Source: Streptomyces durocortorensis (GTDB lineage Bacteria > Actinomycetota > Actinomycetes > Streptomycetales > Streptomycetaceae). From it: a stretch of DNA of 64,000 nt. The notes beneath the pieces were generated by a model that was not told where the DNA came from, searched no databases, and saw only the letters and a program-made list of their open reading frames with translations. This document shows, in pieces, positions 9,012 to 19,200 of the stretch. Where the stretch lies: the NCBI RefSeq assembly GCF_031760065.1, contig NZ_CP134500.1, positions 4,898,001 through 4,962,000 of the forward strand, read 5' to 3'. Every line of letters starts with the position of its first letter. Within the stretch, counting starts at the first letter, position 1. The position numbers and the translations under genes were made by a program.

Positions 9012-10565
9012 ATGAGGCGCACCAGCAACAGACTTCGAAGGCTCGGAAGCCTTCGCCGGCTCCGCTGTACGGTCGCCGCCGCCGTCGCTCTCGCGGCGGC
9101 GGTCGGCGGTATGGCGGCCGCCGGGCCCGCGGGCGCGGCGGAGTCGGGTACCAGCTCTATCGCATCCACCCCTCTCCCGCCCGCGCTGGAAGCCGTCCGG
9201 GCCGCCGAGGCCACCCAGCTGTACGGCAGCCCCGCCGAGCGACCGCTCGCCGACCGCAAGACCGGCCTGATCTCGCTCGGCGACAGCGAGATCTCCGGCG
9301 AGGGCGTCGGCACCTACGACCCCGGCACCAACGGGCCGGACAACTGGTGTCACCGCTCGCCGGAGGCCGCCATCCACCGCACGGGCATCGCGGCGGACGT
9401 CACGTACAACGTCTCCTGCTCCGGCGCCTATACCGGGAACATCAGAATCGGCGGAAACAAGCAGTACGCCGACGAGCTGGTCCAGAGCGACAGCCTCGCC
9501 ATCAAGGCCCGCAACACCCGGATCAAGATGATCGTCCTGGTCGCCGGGGCCAACGACGACCTCCAGTTCGGCCCCGTCATGACCGACTGCGTGGTGCGCT
9601 ACCTCACCTTCCAGGGCCCCTGCGAGCCCAAGTACGCGGGCGGCTGGCAGGCCCGCGTCGACGCGCTCGTCCCCAAGGTCGAGGCGACCGTCCGCGACCT
9701 GCGCACCGTCATGACGGAGGCCGGGTACGCCAACAGCGACTACAAGCTGGTCCTCATGGGCTACCCGAGCCCGATCGGCCCGGACTTCCGCGACAACCCG
9801 GACTTCCCCGGCAAGCTCATCTGCGGCGGCATGGGCTACGACTCCGACACCGTCTGGGGCCGCAACACCGCCGTACCCGCCTTTCAGACGGGGATGCGCA
9901 AGGCCGCCGCGTCCACCGGCGCCGCCTACCTCGACAACTCCCGGCTCTTCCACGGCCACGAGGTGTGCAGCGAGAGCCCCTGGGCGCGCGGCCTCTACAT
10001 CGACCTGAGCAAGCCCGGCCTGCCCGACGAGAACTCCGTACGGCAGTCCTTCCACCCCAACGCGGCGGGCCACCGGGCCTTCGCCTCCTGCCTGACCCAG
10101 ATGTACGACTCCGGGCTGCGCGAGGCGAGCTGCGCCGACCCGGCGAGCACGGGGAACCCGGTGCTCCAGGGCGCGGCCTGGGACGACCTGTTCACCCCGC
10201 TGACGAACGAGGCGACCGGCACCTGTGTCGACGTCCCGGCCTCGGTGACCCGCAACGGCACCGCGATCGGCGGCTGGGACTGCCACGGCGGCCGCAACCA
10301 GAACTGGTGGTACGACAACGGTACGCAGACCCTGCGCACCGCGCTCAGCCACGACCGGTGCCTGGACGTGCCCGGCGCGGAGTACGACGCGGGTGCCACG
10401 CTCATCGTGTGGAACTGCTCCGGCGCGGCCAACCAGAAGTTCGTCCAGCAGGCGGGCACCCTCCGCCCGGCCGCGGCGACCGGCCTGTGTCTGACGCTGG
10501 CGGGGGCCAAGGACCCGCTGAAGCTCCAGACGTGCGACGGCAGCGCGAAGCAGCGGTTCGCGTAG
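9012..10565 (+). CDS. Secreted SGNH/GDSL hydrolase with ricin-B lectin domain
   Basis: An exported esterase or lipase-like enzyme of 517 aa. A twin-arginine-free but very basic n-region and an Ala-rich core form a signal peptide, with likely cleavage after about residue 43 (AGAA). The SGNH block I nucleophile is Ser92 in SLGDSEISGEG. Block V is FHPNAAGH, with His348 the probable catalytic base. From about residue 395 there is a ricin-type beta-trefoil with three QxW-like repeats (QNWWYDNG, QKFVQQ, QRFA), suggesting carbohydrate attachment. Paired cysteines fit an extracellular protein. The start follows GGGAGGCGCA. It diverges from fumC across a 106-bp AT-richer promoter region. The substrate cannot be told from sequence. 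Confidence 0.9.
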   Translation: MRRTSNRLRRLGSLRRLRCTVAAAVALAAAVGGMAAAGPAGAAESGTSSIASTPLPPALEAVRAAEATQLYGSPAERPLADRKTGLISLGDSEISGEGVGTYDPGTNGPDNWCHRSPEAAIHRTGIAADVTYNVSCSGAYTGNIRIGGNKQYADELVQSDSLAIKARNTRIKMIVLVAGANDDLQFGPVMTDCVVRYLTFQGPCEPKYAGGWQARVDALVPKVEATVRDLRTVMTEAGYANSDYKLVLMGYPSPIGPDFRDNPDFPGKLICGGMGYDSDTVWGRNTAVPAFQTGMRKAAASTGAAYLDNSRLFHGHEVCSESPWARGLYIDLSKPGLPDENSVRQSFHPNAAGHRAFASCLTQMYDSGLREASCADPASTGNPVLQGAAWDDLFTPLTNEATGTCVDVPASVTRNGTAIGGWDCHGGRNQNWWYDNGTQTLRTALSHDRCLDVPGAEYDAGATLIVWNCSGAANQKFVQQAGTLRPAAATGLCLTLAGAKDPLKLQTCDGSAKQRFA

Positions 10566-10630
10566 TGACGGCGTGCGTCACCGCGTGAGCGGGGGCGGTC
10601 GCCGTGCCGCGGCCGCCCCCGTGCCGTCAC
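10565..10630. terminator. Nested hairpin terminator
   Basis: An outer stem GTGACGGC/GCCGTCAC (10565-10572, 10623-10630) encloses an inner stem GGGGGCGG/CCGCCCCC (10591-10598, 10613-10620). It separates the hydrolase gene from the converging last gene of the synthetase operon. Confidence 0.65.
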
Positions 10631-10638
10631 GTGCCAGG

Positions 10639-13227
10639 TCACGGCTCCCGCGCCAGCGCGTCCGACAGCGCCCCCAGCGTCGGGGTCAGATACAGCTGCC
10701 GCAGCCGCACACCGGGCAGCCCGCGCTCCCGGGCGAGCGTGCCGATCCGGATCGCGTACAGCGAGTTGCCGCCCAGGTCCCAGAAGTTGTCGTCCCGGCC
10801 GACCTGCTCGACGCCCAGCACCTCCTGCCAGACGGCGGCGAGGGCGGCCGTGGGGCCGCTGTCGCGGGACGCTTCGTGAGGCGCCGCGGCCGGGACCCGG
10901 TGGGTGGCGGGCGCGGGCAGCCGGGCCTGGTCCAGCTTGCCGTTCGCGGTGAGGGGGAGCGCGGCCAGGACGGTCACCGTCGCGGGCACCATGTGCGCGG
11001 GCAGCAGCCGCGCCGCCCGCTCCCGCACGGGCCCGGGGTCCTCGCCCGCGCCCGGCGCCGGGACCACGTACGCGTCGATCCGGACCGCCGCCGCGTCCCC
11101 CTCCCCGCCGCCGGTCACCGTGACCGCCGCCGCCGACACCGCCGGGTCCTCCAGCAGGACGTGGCGGATCTCCCCGGGCTCGATCCGGAAGCCCCGGACC
11201 TTCACCTGGTCATCCATCCGGCCCAGATGCTCCAGGGTCCCGTCGGCCAGCAGCCGCCCCAGGTCGCCGCTGCGGTAGAGCCGCCGCCCCGCCGGGTCCA
11301 GGGGGTCGGGCACGAAGCGTTCGGCGGTGAGCGAGGGCCGGTTCAGGTAGCCCAGCGCCACGCCCGCCCCGCCCACGTGGATCTCCCCGGGGGCGCCCGG
11401 CGGCACGGGCCGCCCGCACGCGTCCAGGACCCGGACCGACCAGCCGGGCAGCGGCCGCCCCACCGACCGGGAGCCGTCGAGGGCCTGACGGCGGGTCACC
11501 GTGGTGGCGGTGGCATGGACGGTGGTCTCGGTGATCCCGTACATGTTGACCAGGCGGCAGCGGTCCTCGGGGTGCAGGTCGAACCAGTCCAGCAGCGGAC
11601 GGGTGTCCAGCGGTTCGCCGCCGAGCACCACCAGCCGGACGGCCACCGCCGCCCGCGAGGCCCGGTCGGCCGCCGCGAGCTGGGTGAACGCCGACGGGGT
11701 CTGGCTCAGCACGCTCACCCGCTCCCGTACCAGCAGGGCGTGGAAGTCCTCCGGCGAGCGGCTGGTCCAGTGGTCCACGACCACCAGCCGTCCGCCGGTC
11801 AGCAGCGCGCCCCAGATCTCCCACACCGAGAAGTCGAACGCGGCCGAGTGGAAGCACGTCCAGGTGTCGTCGGGGGAGAGGCCGAAGTCGTCGCGGACGG
11901 CGTCGACCAGGGCGGTGACGTTGGCGTGCGGGACGAGAACACCCTTGGGCCGACCGGTCGACCCCGAGGTGTGGATGACGTAGGCGGGACAGGCGGCCGC
12001 CCGCCTGTCAGCGGCGGGCCGGGGCGGGTGGCCGGTGAGGGCGGCCGGGTCCCCGACGGTCAGCCGCAGCCCCGCGTCCCGCGCGGTGCGCTCCCGCCGG
12101 TCCGCCGGATGCTCCGGATCGAACGGTACGTACACCGCGTCCGCCTTCAGCACGGCGAGCATCGCCGCCACCAGGTCCGTCGAGCGGGGCAGGCAGAGGC
12201 CGACGAGATCGCCCGGCCGGACGCCGTGCGCGTGCAGCCCGTCGGCCAACGCCTCCGCACGGGAGTCGAGTTCGGCGTAGGTGAGGGTGGCGGCGCCGCT
12301 GGTGAGGGCGGGCGCGTCGGGGCGGGCGGCGACCTGCGCGGCGAAGGCGGCGTCGATGCGGAGGGGAGTGGGGCGCCAGGTGGAATCGGGTGCGCCCAGG
12401 GCGAGTCGGGCCGCTCCTTCCGCCGCGCTGAGCGGATCGAGCGCGGAGAGTCGCGTGTCGGGCGGAGAGGTCGCCAACTGCTCCCGCACATACATCACCT
12501 GGTGTGCCGGTGCGGGTAGCGCACCCGGTCCGGTAGGCAGGGTGACGGCCCCGCCTCCGGCATCCGCCACCAGACCCAGCGCGGGCGGCTCCTCGCCCTC
12601 GGTCAGGGGGGCGGCCGGTCCCGTGGCGAGCAGGTCCCCGACCGTACGGCCGGGGGACAGGTCCGCCGTGAACACCGCGTACCCGTCGAGTGCGCCCAGC
12701 GCGTACGGGGGCCGGTCCTTCGCCGGTACGGGAACGGCGACCCGCACCGAGGACGCGCCCGTGTACCGCCCGGCCGTCACCGCGAGGGCCGCCGCCAGCC
12801 GCCGGGTCGCGTCGTCCAGGTGCGGGTCCGGGGGGAGCGGCCCGTCGAGCGGGGTGACCGTGTCCGGGTCCAGTTCGCCCCGCAGCACCCGGGCGACCAG
12901 CCGCAGCGAGTGGGCGTCGAGCGCGCAGGCGTCGGCGGTCAGGACGAGGTCGGGGGCTGGGCGGTGTCCGTGCTCCCCGTCCGCGTACCGCAGCAGCACC
13001 GCGCGCAGCCGGTGGCCCGGCGCGACGGGACGGCTCGCTTCGGCCGCGCGGCGGCGGACGGCCGCGTCCGATCCGGCCGGGGCGGGCACCGCCTCCGGCC
13101 ACAGCCGGGGGCGGCGGCGATCGCCGGGCCACCACAGCGCGGCGGCGGCGGTGAGGGCGGCGGCGAGCTCGGCGTCCGTGGCGGCCGCAGGCAGGCGGAC
13201 GGTCAGGGTGTGGTGGGTGGGCGGCAC
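10639..13227 (-). CDS. NRPS: degenerate condensation, adenylation and carrier domains
   Basis: A monomodular synthetase of 862 aa. The first 270 residues look like a shrunken condensation domain that has lost the HHxxxDG motif (TADACALDAHS stands in its place), so it is probably structural. The adenylation domain (about 290-780) has TSGSTGRPKG, AFDFSVWEIWG, MYGITETTV, YRSGDLG and NGKLDQ. My reading of the ten selectivity positions is DFWSVGMVHK, closest to codes I remember for threonine. The carrier domain has DNFWDLGGNS (Ser about 822). There is no thioesterase or reductase. Two GTGs are possible; the second (13227) sits 8 nt from GAGGAG, the first only 2 nt, so 13227 is preferred. This is the only adenylation domain in the cluster. 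Confidence 0.88.
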   Translation of the reverse strand: MPPTHHTLTVRLPAAATDAELAAALTAAAALWWPGDRRRPRLWPEAVPAPAGSDAAVRRRAAEASRPVAPGHRLRAVLLRYADGEHGHRPAPDLVLTADACALDAHSLRLVARVLRGELDPDTVTPLDGPLPPDPHLDDATRRLAAALAVTAGRYTGASSVRVAVPVPAKDRPPYALGALDGYAVFTADLSPGRTVGDLLATGPAAPLTEGEEPPALGLVADAGGGAVTLPTGPGALPAPAHQVMYVREQLATSPPDTRLSALDPLSAAEGAARLALGAPDSTWRPTPLRIDAAFAAQVAARPDAPALTSGAATLTYAELDSRAEALADGLHAHGVRPGDLVGLCLPRSTDLVAAMLAVLKADAVYVPFDPEHPADRRERTARDAGLRLTVGDPAALTGHPPRPAADRRAAACPAYVIHTSGSTGRPKGVLVPHANVTALVDAVRDDFGLSPDDTWTCFHSAAFDFSVWEIWGALLTGGRLVVVDHWTSRSPEDFHALLVRERVSVLSQTPSAFTQLAAADRASRAAVAVRLVVLGGEPLDTRPLLDWFDLHPEDRCRLVNMYGITETTVHATATTVTRRQALDGSRSVGRPLPGWSVRVLDACGRPVPPGAPGEIHVGGAGVALGYLNRPSLTAERFVPDPLDPAGRRLYRSGDLGRLLADGTLEHLGRMDDQVKVRGFRIEPGEIRHVLLEDPAVSAAAVTVTGGGEGDAAAVRIDAYVVPAPGAGEDPGPVRERAARLLPAHMVPATVTVLAALPLTANGKLDQARLPAPATHRVPAAAPHEASRDSGPTAALAAVWQEVLGVEQVGRDDNFWDLGGNSLYAIRIGTLARERGLPGVRLRQLYLTPTLGALSDALAREP

Positions 13228-13267
13228 GTGCACGGCTCCTCGGGGTGCGGGGGAGGGGACGGAGAGG

Positions 13268-14107
13268 TCAGCGGGCGGAGAAGCCGCCGTCCACGGTGAC
13301 CACGCTGCCGGTCACCTGGCGGGACTCGTCCGAGGCCAGCCAGAGCGCCGCGGCCGCCACATCGCCCGGCTCGACCAGCGCGTTCATCGGCTGGTCCCGG
13401 ACGAAGGTCTCCTCGTGCTCACCCACCGGCACCTCCAGCGAGCGGGCGATCTCCGCCAGCATCCGGCCCTCCATCGCCGCGTCGTCCCGTACCGAGCCCG
13501 GACACACGGCGTTGACCCGGACCTTGCGCGGCGCGTAGTCCAGGGCGACCGCCTTCGTGAGGCCGACCAGACCGTGCTTGGCCGCCACGTAGCCCGCGAA
13601 GTGCCGGTAGCCCACCAGCCCCGCCGTCGAAGCGATGTTGACGATCGAACCGGACCCCTGAGCGGCCATCCGGCCGCCCACCGCCCGGATCGCCCGCCAG
13701 GCACCGCTCAGGTCCACGTCGATCATCAGCTGCCACTCGGCCTCGCCGATCTCGTGCGCCGGGCGGCCCGAAGGGGCGGCGATCCCCGCGTTGTTGACCA
13801 GGACGTCGATCCGTCCGAAGCGCTCCTCGGCCGCGTCCGCCGCCTCCTGGAGCGCCGCCAGGTCCCGGACGTCGGCCTGCCGGGTCAGCACGGCGGACCC
13901 GGCCTCGCGGCAGAGGTCCGCGGTGTGTGCGAGCTGGGAGGCGGAGCCGAGCGGATACGGCACCCCGGGCAGCTCGCCCGCCACGTCCAGCAGGAGCAGG
14001 TCGGCTCCCTCGCGGGCGAACGTCAGCGCACAGGCCCGGCCGAGACCGCGCGCCGCACCCGTGATCAGCGCCGTCCGCCCGGCGAGCCGCCCCCCGCCGC
14101 CCGTCAT
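13268..14107 (-). CDS. Mycofactocin-coupled-type short-chain dehydrogenase
   Basis: A classical-size SDR of 279 aa with the cofactor motif TGAARGLG, NNAG and the catalytic YVAAK. Between beta-strands 2 and 3 it has the roughly 25-residue insert (PYPLGSASQLAHT to QADVRD) seen in the subfamily whose NAD is not exchangeable and whose electrons go to mycofactocin. I recognise the insert pattern from that family; no mycofactocin biosynthesis genes are in this window. The ATG overlaps the thioesterase stop codon (ATGA), so it is co-translated with the cluster. In the pathway it could oxidise or reduce an alcohol or carbonyl on the bound or released product. A role in reductive release is less likely. 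Confidence 0.82.
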   Translation of the reverse strand: MTGGGGRLAGRTALITGAARGLGRACALTFAREGADLLLLDVAGELPGVPYPLGSASQLAHTADLCREAGSAVLTRQADVRDLAALQEAADAAEERFGRIDVLVNNAGIAAPSGRPAHEIGEAEWQLMIDVDLSGAWRAIRAVGGRMAAQGSGSIVNIASTAGLVGYRHFAGYVAAKHGLVGLTKAVALDYAPRKVRVNAVCPGSVRDDAAMEGRMLAEIARSLEVPVGEHEETFVRDQPMNALVEPGDVAAAALWLASDESRQVTGSVVTVDGGFSAR

Positions 14108-14829
14108 CGGCCGCGCGCCGCGCGTACCTCGGCGGCGACCAGCTCCAGCAGCGCGCCCGGCCGCTCGGTGAGATACATGTGCCCGCCGTCCAGCTCGGCC
14201 ACGGTCAGCTTCCCCGTCGTCGCCCGGCCCCACTCGGCCGCCTGCGCCGCCCCGACGAGGGTGTCCTCCCGGCCCCGGACCGAGATGACCGGCACCCCCA
14301 GCGGCCGGTCGCCGGACGGGGCGTACGACTCGTGGAGCCGGACGTCCGCCCGGAGCGTCGGCAGTAGCAGCTCCCGCATCTCCGGGACCTCCAGCGCCGG
14401 GTGGTCGTACCCGGCGAACTCCCGCACCCGGACCGCGAACTCCTCGTCCGGCAGATCGCCCGCCCGGTCCGTGCGCGGCGTCCAGGGGCCGGGCGAGCCG
14501 CTGACGACGAGGGCGTCCAGGCGGGGGGCCGCGGGCGACCGCTCGATGCGGTGCGCCAGTTCGTACGCGAGGACCGCGCCCATGCTGTGCCCGAACAGGA
14601 CGACCGGGCCGCCCGCCTCGCCCAGCTCCGCCGTCACCTGCGCGAACACGTCGTCCACGGCCGGGGCCGCCGAGGTGTACGCGGGCTCGGGGAACCGCTT
14701 CTCGCGGCCCGGCAGGGAGAGGGGGAGGACGCGCAGTCCCTCCGGCGCCGCCGCCTGCCAGGGCGTGAAGACGGAGGGACCCGCCCCGGCGAAGGGCAGG
14801 CAGATGAGGACGGTCTCTTCGTCGGCCAC
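14104..14829 (-). CDS. Type II thioesterase
   Basis: An alpha/beta-hydrolase of 241 aa of the stand-alone thioesterase family that clears stalled acyl groups from carrier domains. It has the N-terminal PFAGAGPSVF motif, the nucleophile elbow GHSMG, the Asp in RGREDTLV and the His in LDGGHMYL. It starts with GTG. The cluster has no C-terminal thioesterase domain, so this protein might also release the product, although editing is the usual job. It ends in a 4-bp overlap with the SDR gene and begins 74 bp after the aminopeptidase stop. Confidence 0.9.
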   Translation of the reverse strand: MADEETVLICLPFAGAGPSVFTPWQAAAPEGLRVLPLSLPGREKRFPEPAYTSAAPAVDDVFAQVTAELGEAGGPVVLFGHSMGAVLAYELAHRIERSPAAPRLDALVVSGSPGPWTPRTDRAGDLPDEEFAVRVREFAGYDHPALEVPEMRELLLPTLRADVRLHESYAPSGDRPLGVPVISVRGREDTLVGAAQAAEWGRATTGKLTVAELDGGHMYLTERPGALLELVAAEVRAARGR

Positions 14830-14903
14830 GGTCGTTCCTGTTCTCTTCTTCGCTGTCTGTATGTACGGATCCCGCGCCGGTCGCTGCCGCCCGGGAGGTC
14901 CGG

Positions 14904-16205
14904 TCAGTCCCCGACCATGATCGTGGTCAGGATCGCGGCGAGGTAGCCCGGGTCACGCACCCCGCACAGTTCGCGCGCCGAGTGCATGGACAGACCCGGC
15001 ACCCCGACGTCCACCGTGGTGACGCCGAGGCGCGCCGCGGTGATCGGCCCGATCGACGTACCGCAGGGCATCGCGTTGTTGGAGACGAACGGCTGCCAGG
15101 GCGCCCCGGCCCGCTCGCAGGCCGCGGTGAACATCGCGATGCCGGTGGAGTCGGTGGCGTACCGCTGGTTGGCGTTCACCTTGACCGTGGGGCCGCCGTT
15201 GGGCAGCGGCCGGTGGTCGGGGTCGTGCCGCTCCGCGTAGTTGGGGTGCACCGCGTGCGCCATGTCGGCGGAGACGCAGAACGCGCCCGCAAGCGCCCGC
15301 GACCAGTCCTCCTCGCTGCCGCCGCGCGCCGAGACCGAACGTGACAGGGTCCGCTCCAGCAGCGGGCTCTGCGCGCCCGTCTCGGAACCGCTGCCGACCT
15401 CCTCGTGGTCGAACGCGGCCAGCACCGGCACGAAGGACGGCCGGGTGGCTCCCGTCGCCGCGTCGACCAGGGCGCTCACCCCCGCGTGCACCGAGATCTG
15501 GTTGTCCAGCCGGGACGCGACGACGAACTCCCTCTCCACGCCCAGGTATCCGGGCGGCTGGATGTCGTGCAGCATCAGGTCCCAGCCCAGCACGTCCGCC
15601 GGGTCCTCCCCGGCGCCCGCGGCGACCCGGCGCAGCAGCTCGCCCTCCTGAGGGTCGCCCAGCGCCCAGATCGGCGCGATGTGCCGCTGCCGGTCCAGTG
15701 CCACGCCCTCGTTCACCGTACGGTCCAGGTGGATCGCCAACTGGGGGATGCGCAGCAGTGGTTCGTCGATCTGGACCAGCCGGCTGCGCGGGGTGCCGTC
15801 GGGGCCGCGCAGCGCGAGCCGCCCGGAGATGCCGAGATCCCGGTCGAGCCAGGTGTTCAGCGGGACCCCGCCGTAGATCTCCACCCCGATCTGCCGCCAG
15901 CCCGAAGTCCCGCTGTCCGGGGCCGGTTTGACCCTGAGGTTCGGGGAGTCGGTATGGGTCCCGACGATCCGGAACGGGGTGTGGGCGGGCGCGCCCTCGG
16001 GGACGTACCAGGCGATCAGCGCACCGGCGCGGCTGATGAAGCAGCCACCGGTCGCGCCGGTCCAGTCGTCCGTGCCGCGCAGCTCGCGGAACCCGGCCTT
16101 CTCCAGACGCTGGGCCGCACTGGCCACCACGTGGTACGGGGAGGGGCTGGCGGCGATGAAGGCGAGCAGGTCGTCGGTGTGGCTGCGGTGGGGGGCCGGA
16201 GTCAT
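14904..16205 (-). CDS. M18-family metallo-aminopeptidase inside the cluster
   Basis: A full-length (433 aa) aspartyl-aminopeptidase-type zinc peptidase that would remove N-terminal residues from peptides. The dinuclear metal ligands of family M18 can be placed: His84 (GTHTDSPNL), Asp234 (SRLDNQ), Glu269 (DHEEVGSG), Asp314 (SADMAH) and His408 (GLSMHSARE). It therefore looks catalytically competent. Its ATG overlaps the stop codon of the aminotransferase/synthetase gene, so it is translationally coupled to the assembly line rather than a bystander. Two explanations fit: a resistant copy of the target of an aminopeptidase-inhibiting product, or a maturation peptidase that trims a precursor. I favour the first because the assembly line predicts an aminopeptidase-inhibitor warhead. 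Confidence 0.93.
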   Translation of the reverse strand: MTPAPHRSHTDDLLAFIAASPSPYHVVASAAQRLEKAGFRELRGTDDWTGATGGCFISRAGALIAWYVPEGAPAHTPFRIVGTHTDSPNLRVKPAPDSGTSGWRQIGVEIYGGVPLNTWLDRDLGISGRLALRGPDGTPRSRLVQIDEPLLRIPQLAIHLDRTVNEGVALDRQRHIAPIWALGDPQEGELLRRVAAGAGEDPADVLGWDLMLHDIQPPGYLGVEREFVVASRLDNQISVHAGVSALVDAATGATRPSFVPVLAAFDHEEVGSGSETGAQSPLLERTLSRSVSARGGSEEDWSRALAGAFCVSADMAHAVHPNYAERHDPDHRPLPNGGPTVKVNANQRYATDSTGIAMFTAACERAGAPWQPFVSNNAMPCGTSIGPITAARLGVTTVDVGVPGLSMHSARELCGVRDPGYLAAILTTIMVGD

Positions 16206-19200
16206 ACGGCGTCCGCCTTTCCGGTGTTCGGCAGTGGCTGCGAGAGGGGCTCCTCAAGGAGCTCCCGCACCGGCCGGTCGGGCCGGGCGCAGAACTCCGC
16301 GAGCAGATCGGTGTACGACGAGAGGAGGTCGTGGGCGGTCTCGTGGTCCCACAGGTCGGTGGAGAATTCCAGGAACGTTCGATAACCCTTCGCTGCGTCA
16401 CGGCGCGGCGCAAGCCCGAAGCACAGCTCGCTGCGGGAAAGCGGCGGTGCCAGATCGGCCACCTCGACCCGGAGGCCGGGGATCTCGATGTCCGTGTCCA
16501 CCGAGTTCTGGAACGCCAGAACGTGCGGTACCCGGTCGGGGACGCTGACAGCGCCCGCGTCCCGCATCGCCTGCATGATGCGCGCGGTGGGCAGCACATG
16601 CGCCATGGCGCCGAGTGCCCCCACGCCCGTACGGACCGCGAAGTCCCCACAGCTCTCGTCAAGATTGGCTGAATCCAGTCGTACGCGGACCATCACCGCC
16701 GTGGACGTCATGGCGACCAGCGACTCCGAAGAGGTGCCCTCGCGGTTGGCGTACGGCACGCTGAGCAAGGTGTCCGGCTCCCCGGACAGCCGGGTCAGGA
16801 ACACCCCGAGCGCCGCCGCCGCGATCGCGAACGGGGTGGTGCGCCGGTCGGCCGCCAGCTTCTCCACGGCCGCCCGCACCGCACCGGACGCGACCCCGCG
16901 CACGGTGTCCCCGTGCCCGCTCAGCTTCTGCGGACGCGGCCGGTCCGTCGGTACGGGAACGGTGGACGGCACCCCGTCGAGGTAGCGGGCGCAGAACGCG
17001 GCGCGCTCCTCCTCGGCCGCCGGATCGTGGTTCGCCCGCTGCCACCGTGCGTACCCGGGGGCCTGCATCGCCGGATCGGGCAGCCCGTGCGGGACACCCG
17101 CGGCGGCCGCCGTGTACAGCGCGGCTATCTCCGCGAGCAGCACGGACAGCGACCAGCCGTCGGCGCAGACGTGGTGCAGGACGAACATCAGCTCCCAGCG
17201 GTCCGCCTCGACCCTCAGCAGCCGGAGCCTCGGCAACAGCGGCTGCCCCAGCTCGAAGGGGGCCGCCGCGTCCGCCCGGCACAGGGCGTCCGCCCGGGAG
17301 CGCCGTTCGCCGGGCGGCAGCGTCGTCAGGTCCTCCACCGGCAGGGCCACCGGCTCCGCCGCCACCACCTCCTGCCACCACGGCCCGTCCGGCGCGTCCT
17401 CCTGCGCGAAGCGGGTCCGCAGCGCGTCGTGCCGGGCGATCACCCCGGACACGGCGGACCGCAGGGCCGTCGGATCCAGCGCCCCGGTGAACGTGATCCG
17501 CGTCGGCACGTTCCACACCGCCGGGTCGGGCATGGCGTGGTGTCCGGCGATCATCCGGGCCTGCTGGTCGCTGACGGGGGTGCGGTCGACGAGGGCAGTG
17601 TCCCCCGCCGCCGCGGGGCGGCCGCCACCGGTCAGCTGCTCGGTCATGGCCCGCAGGGTGGCTTCGGCGAAGAAGTCCGCGAGCGGGTAGTCGGTGCCGA
17701 GGGCGTCCCGGACCCGGTTGACGAGACGGATCGCGGCGATGGAATTGCCGCCCAGATCGAAGAAGTTGCTGTCGGCGGGGAAGCCGCGCACATCGAGGAC
17801 GGACTCCCAGACCTCGCGGAGGAGGGCAGCGGTGCCGACGGCGGGCTCGCCGTGCGGCGAAGCGGCCGTGTCGGGGGCGGGCTCCCCGTGCGGCGCGGCC
17901 GTCACCGCGTCCAACTGCGCTGCCAGCTCCGCGAGATACCCGTCAGCCGTCTCCGCGTCGAACAGATCCGCGTCGTAGCGCAGCCGCAGCCGCAGGCTTC
18001 CGTCCGGGGCATGGGCGGCCATCAGCGCCAGCTCCAGGGGCGCCGATTCCGTGCCCGCTGCCACCGCCTCCGAACGCAGCCCCGGCAGATCGATTCCGGC
18101 CAGCGGCGCCCGGTCCAGATCGACCGAAACCGTCACCAGCGGGCGCGGGTTCCCCGGGGCCGGACGGACGGCTGCGAGCAGCGCGTCCAGGTCCACCCCG
18201 CTGTGCTCGTCCGCCTCGAACAGCGCCCGGCCGGTGGCCCGTACGGCCTCCGGCAGCGGGGTCGCGTCCGTGGCGGAGAGCCGCAGCGGCAGGAGCGCCA
18301 CATGGAAGCCGACCGCGTCCGCCGTCGAAGGCCGCCGCCGCCCGAACGTCGTGCCGAGCAGGAACGTGTCCTGCCCCGCCCGCCGCCGCAGCACCAGCTG
18401 CCAGGCCGTGCACAGGGTGGCGAACAGGGTCACGCCCTGCTGCCCGCTCCACTCCCGCAGCCGGTCCGCCCGCTCCCGGTCCACGGTCCGGGCGGCCGCC
18501 CCGCCGCGCCCCGCCACCCGGCGGCCGCGCGGCCGGTCCGTCGGCAGCGCCAGGACCGGCGGCCTCTCGCCCAGGTGCGCGCGCCACCAGACCAGGTCGG
18601 CCGGGTCGTGGGGAGGTTCGGGGGCCCCGAGGGTGGTCCCGGCGGGGCGCTCGAAGACCGGCGGGCGTCCGGCGCGGGCCGCCGTGTACAGCTCCTGGAG
18701 GTCAGCGGCGATCAGGGACGCCGAGTGCCCGTCGGTGATGATGTGGTGCAGGCCGAGGACCAGGACGTGGTCGTCCTCGGCCAGCCGCAGCAGCCGCGGG
18801 GTGAACAGCGGGCCCTCGGCCAGGTCGTAGGCCCGGGCGCTCTCCTCGGAGAGCAGCGCTGCGATCGCCCGCCCGGGGTCCTGCCCCCGGGCATCGGTCA
18901 CCGTCAACGGGATGCGCAGCCCGTTCCGGACGACCTGCACGACACCGGGACCGGAGGCGCCGGGCCCGTCGCCCCGCGCGTCCTGCCCGCTCCCGGTGTC
19001 CTGGGGCCGGAACACCGTCCGCAGCCCCGCGTGCCGCTCGAACAGCCCGTCCACCGCCGTCCGCAGCGCCGCCTCGTCCAGCGGCCCCCGCAGCCGCACG
19101 GACTGGGTCTCGTTGTACGCCGCCGGGTTCGCCAGCAACTGCGCGGCCAGCCACAGCCGCCGCTGCGCCGAGGTGGCGGGCGCGACGGTCTCCGCATCCT

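Noticed and set aside
14904..16205. Aminopeptidase as an unrelated housekeeping gene caught in the cluster
   Set aside because: Its start codon overlaps the stop of the megasynthetase gene, so it is coupled to the pathway. The alternative cannot be fully excluded without genome-wide comparison.
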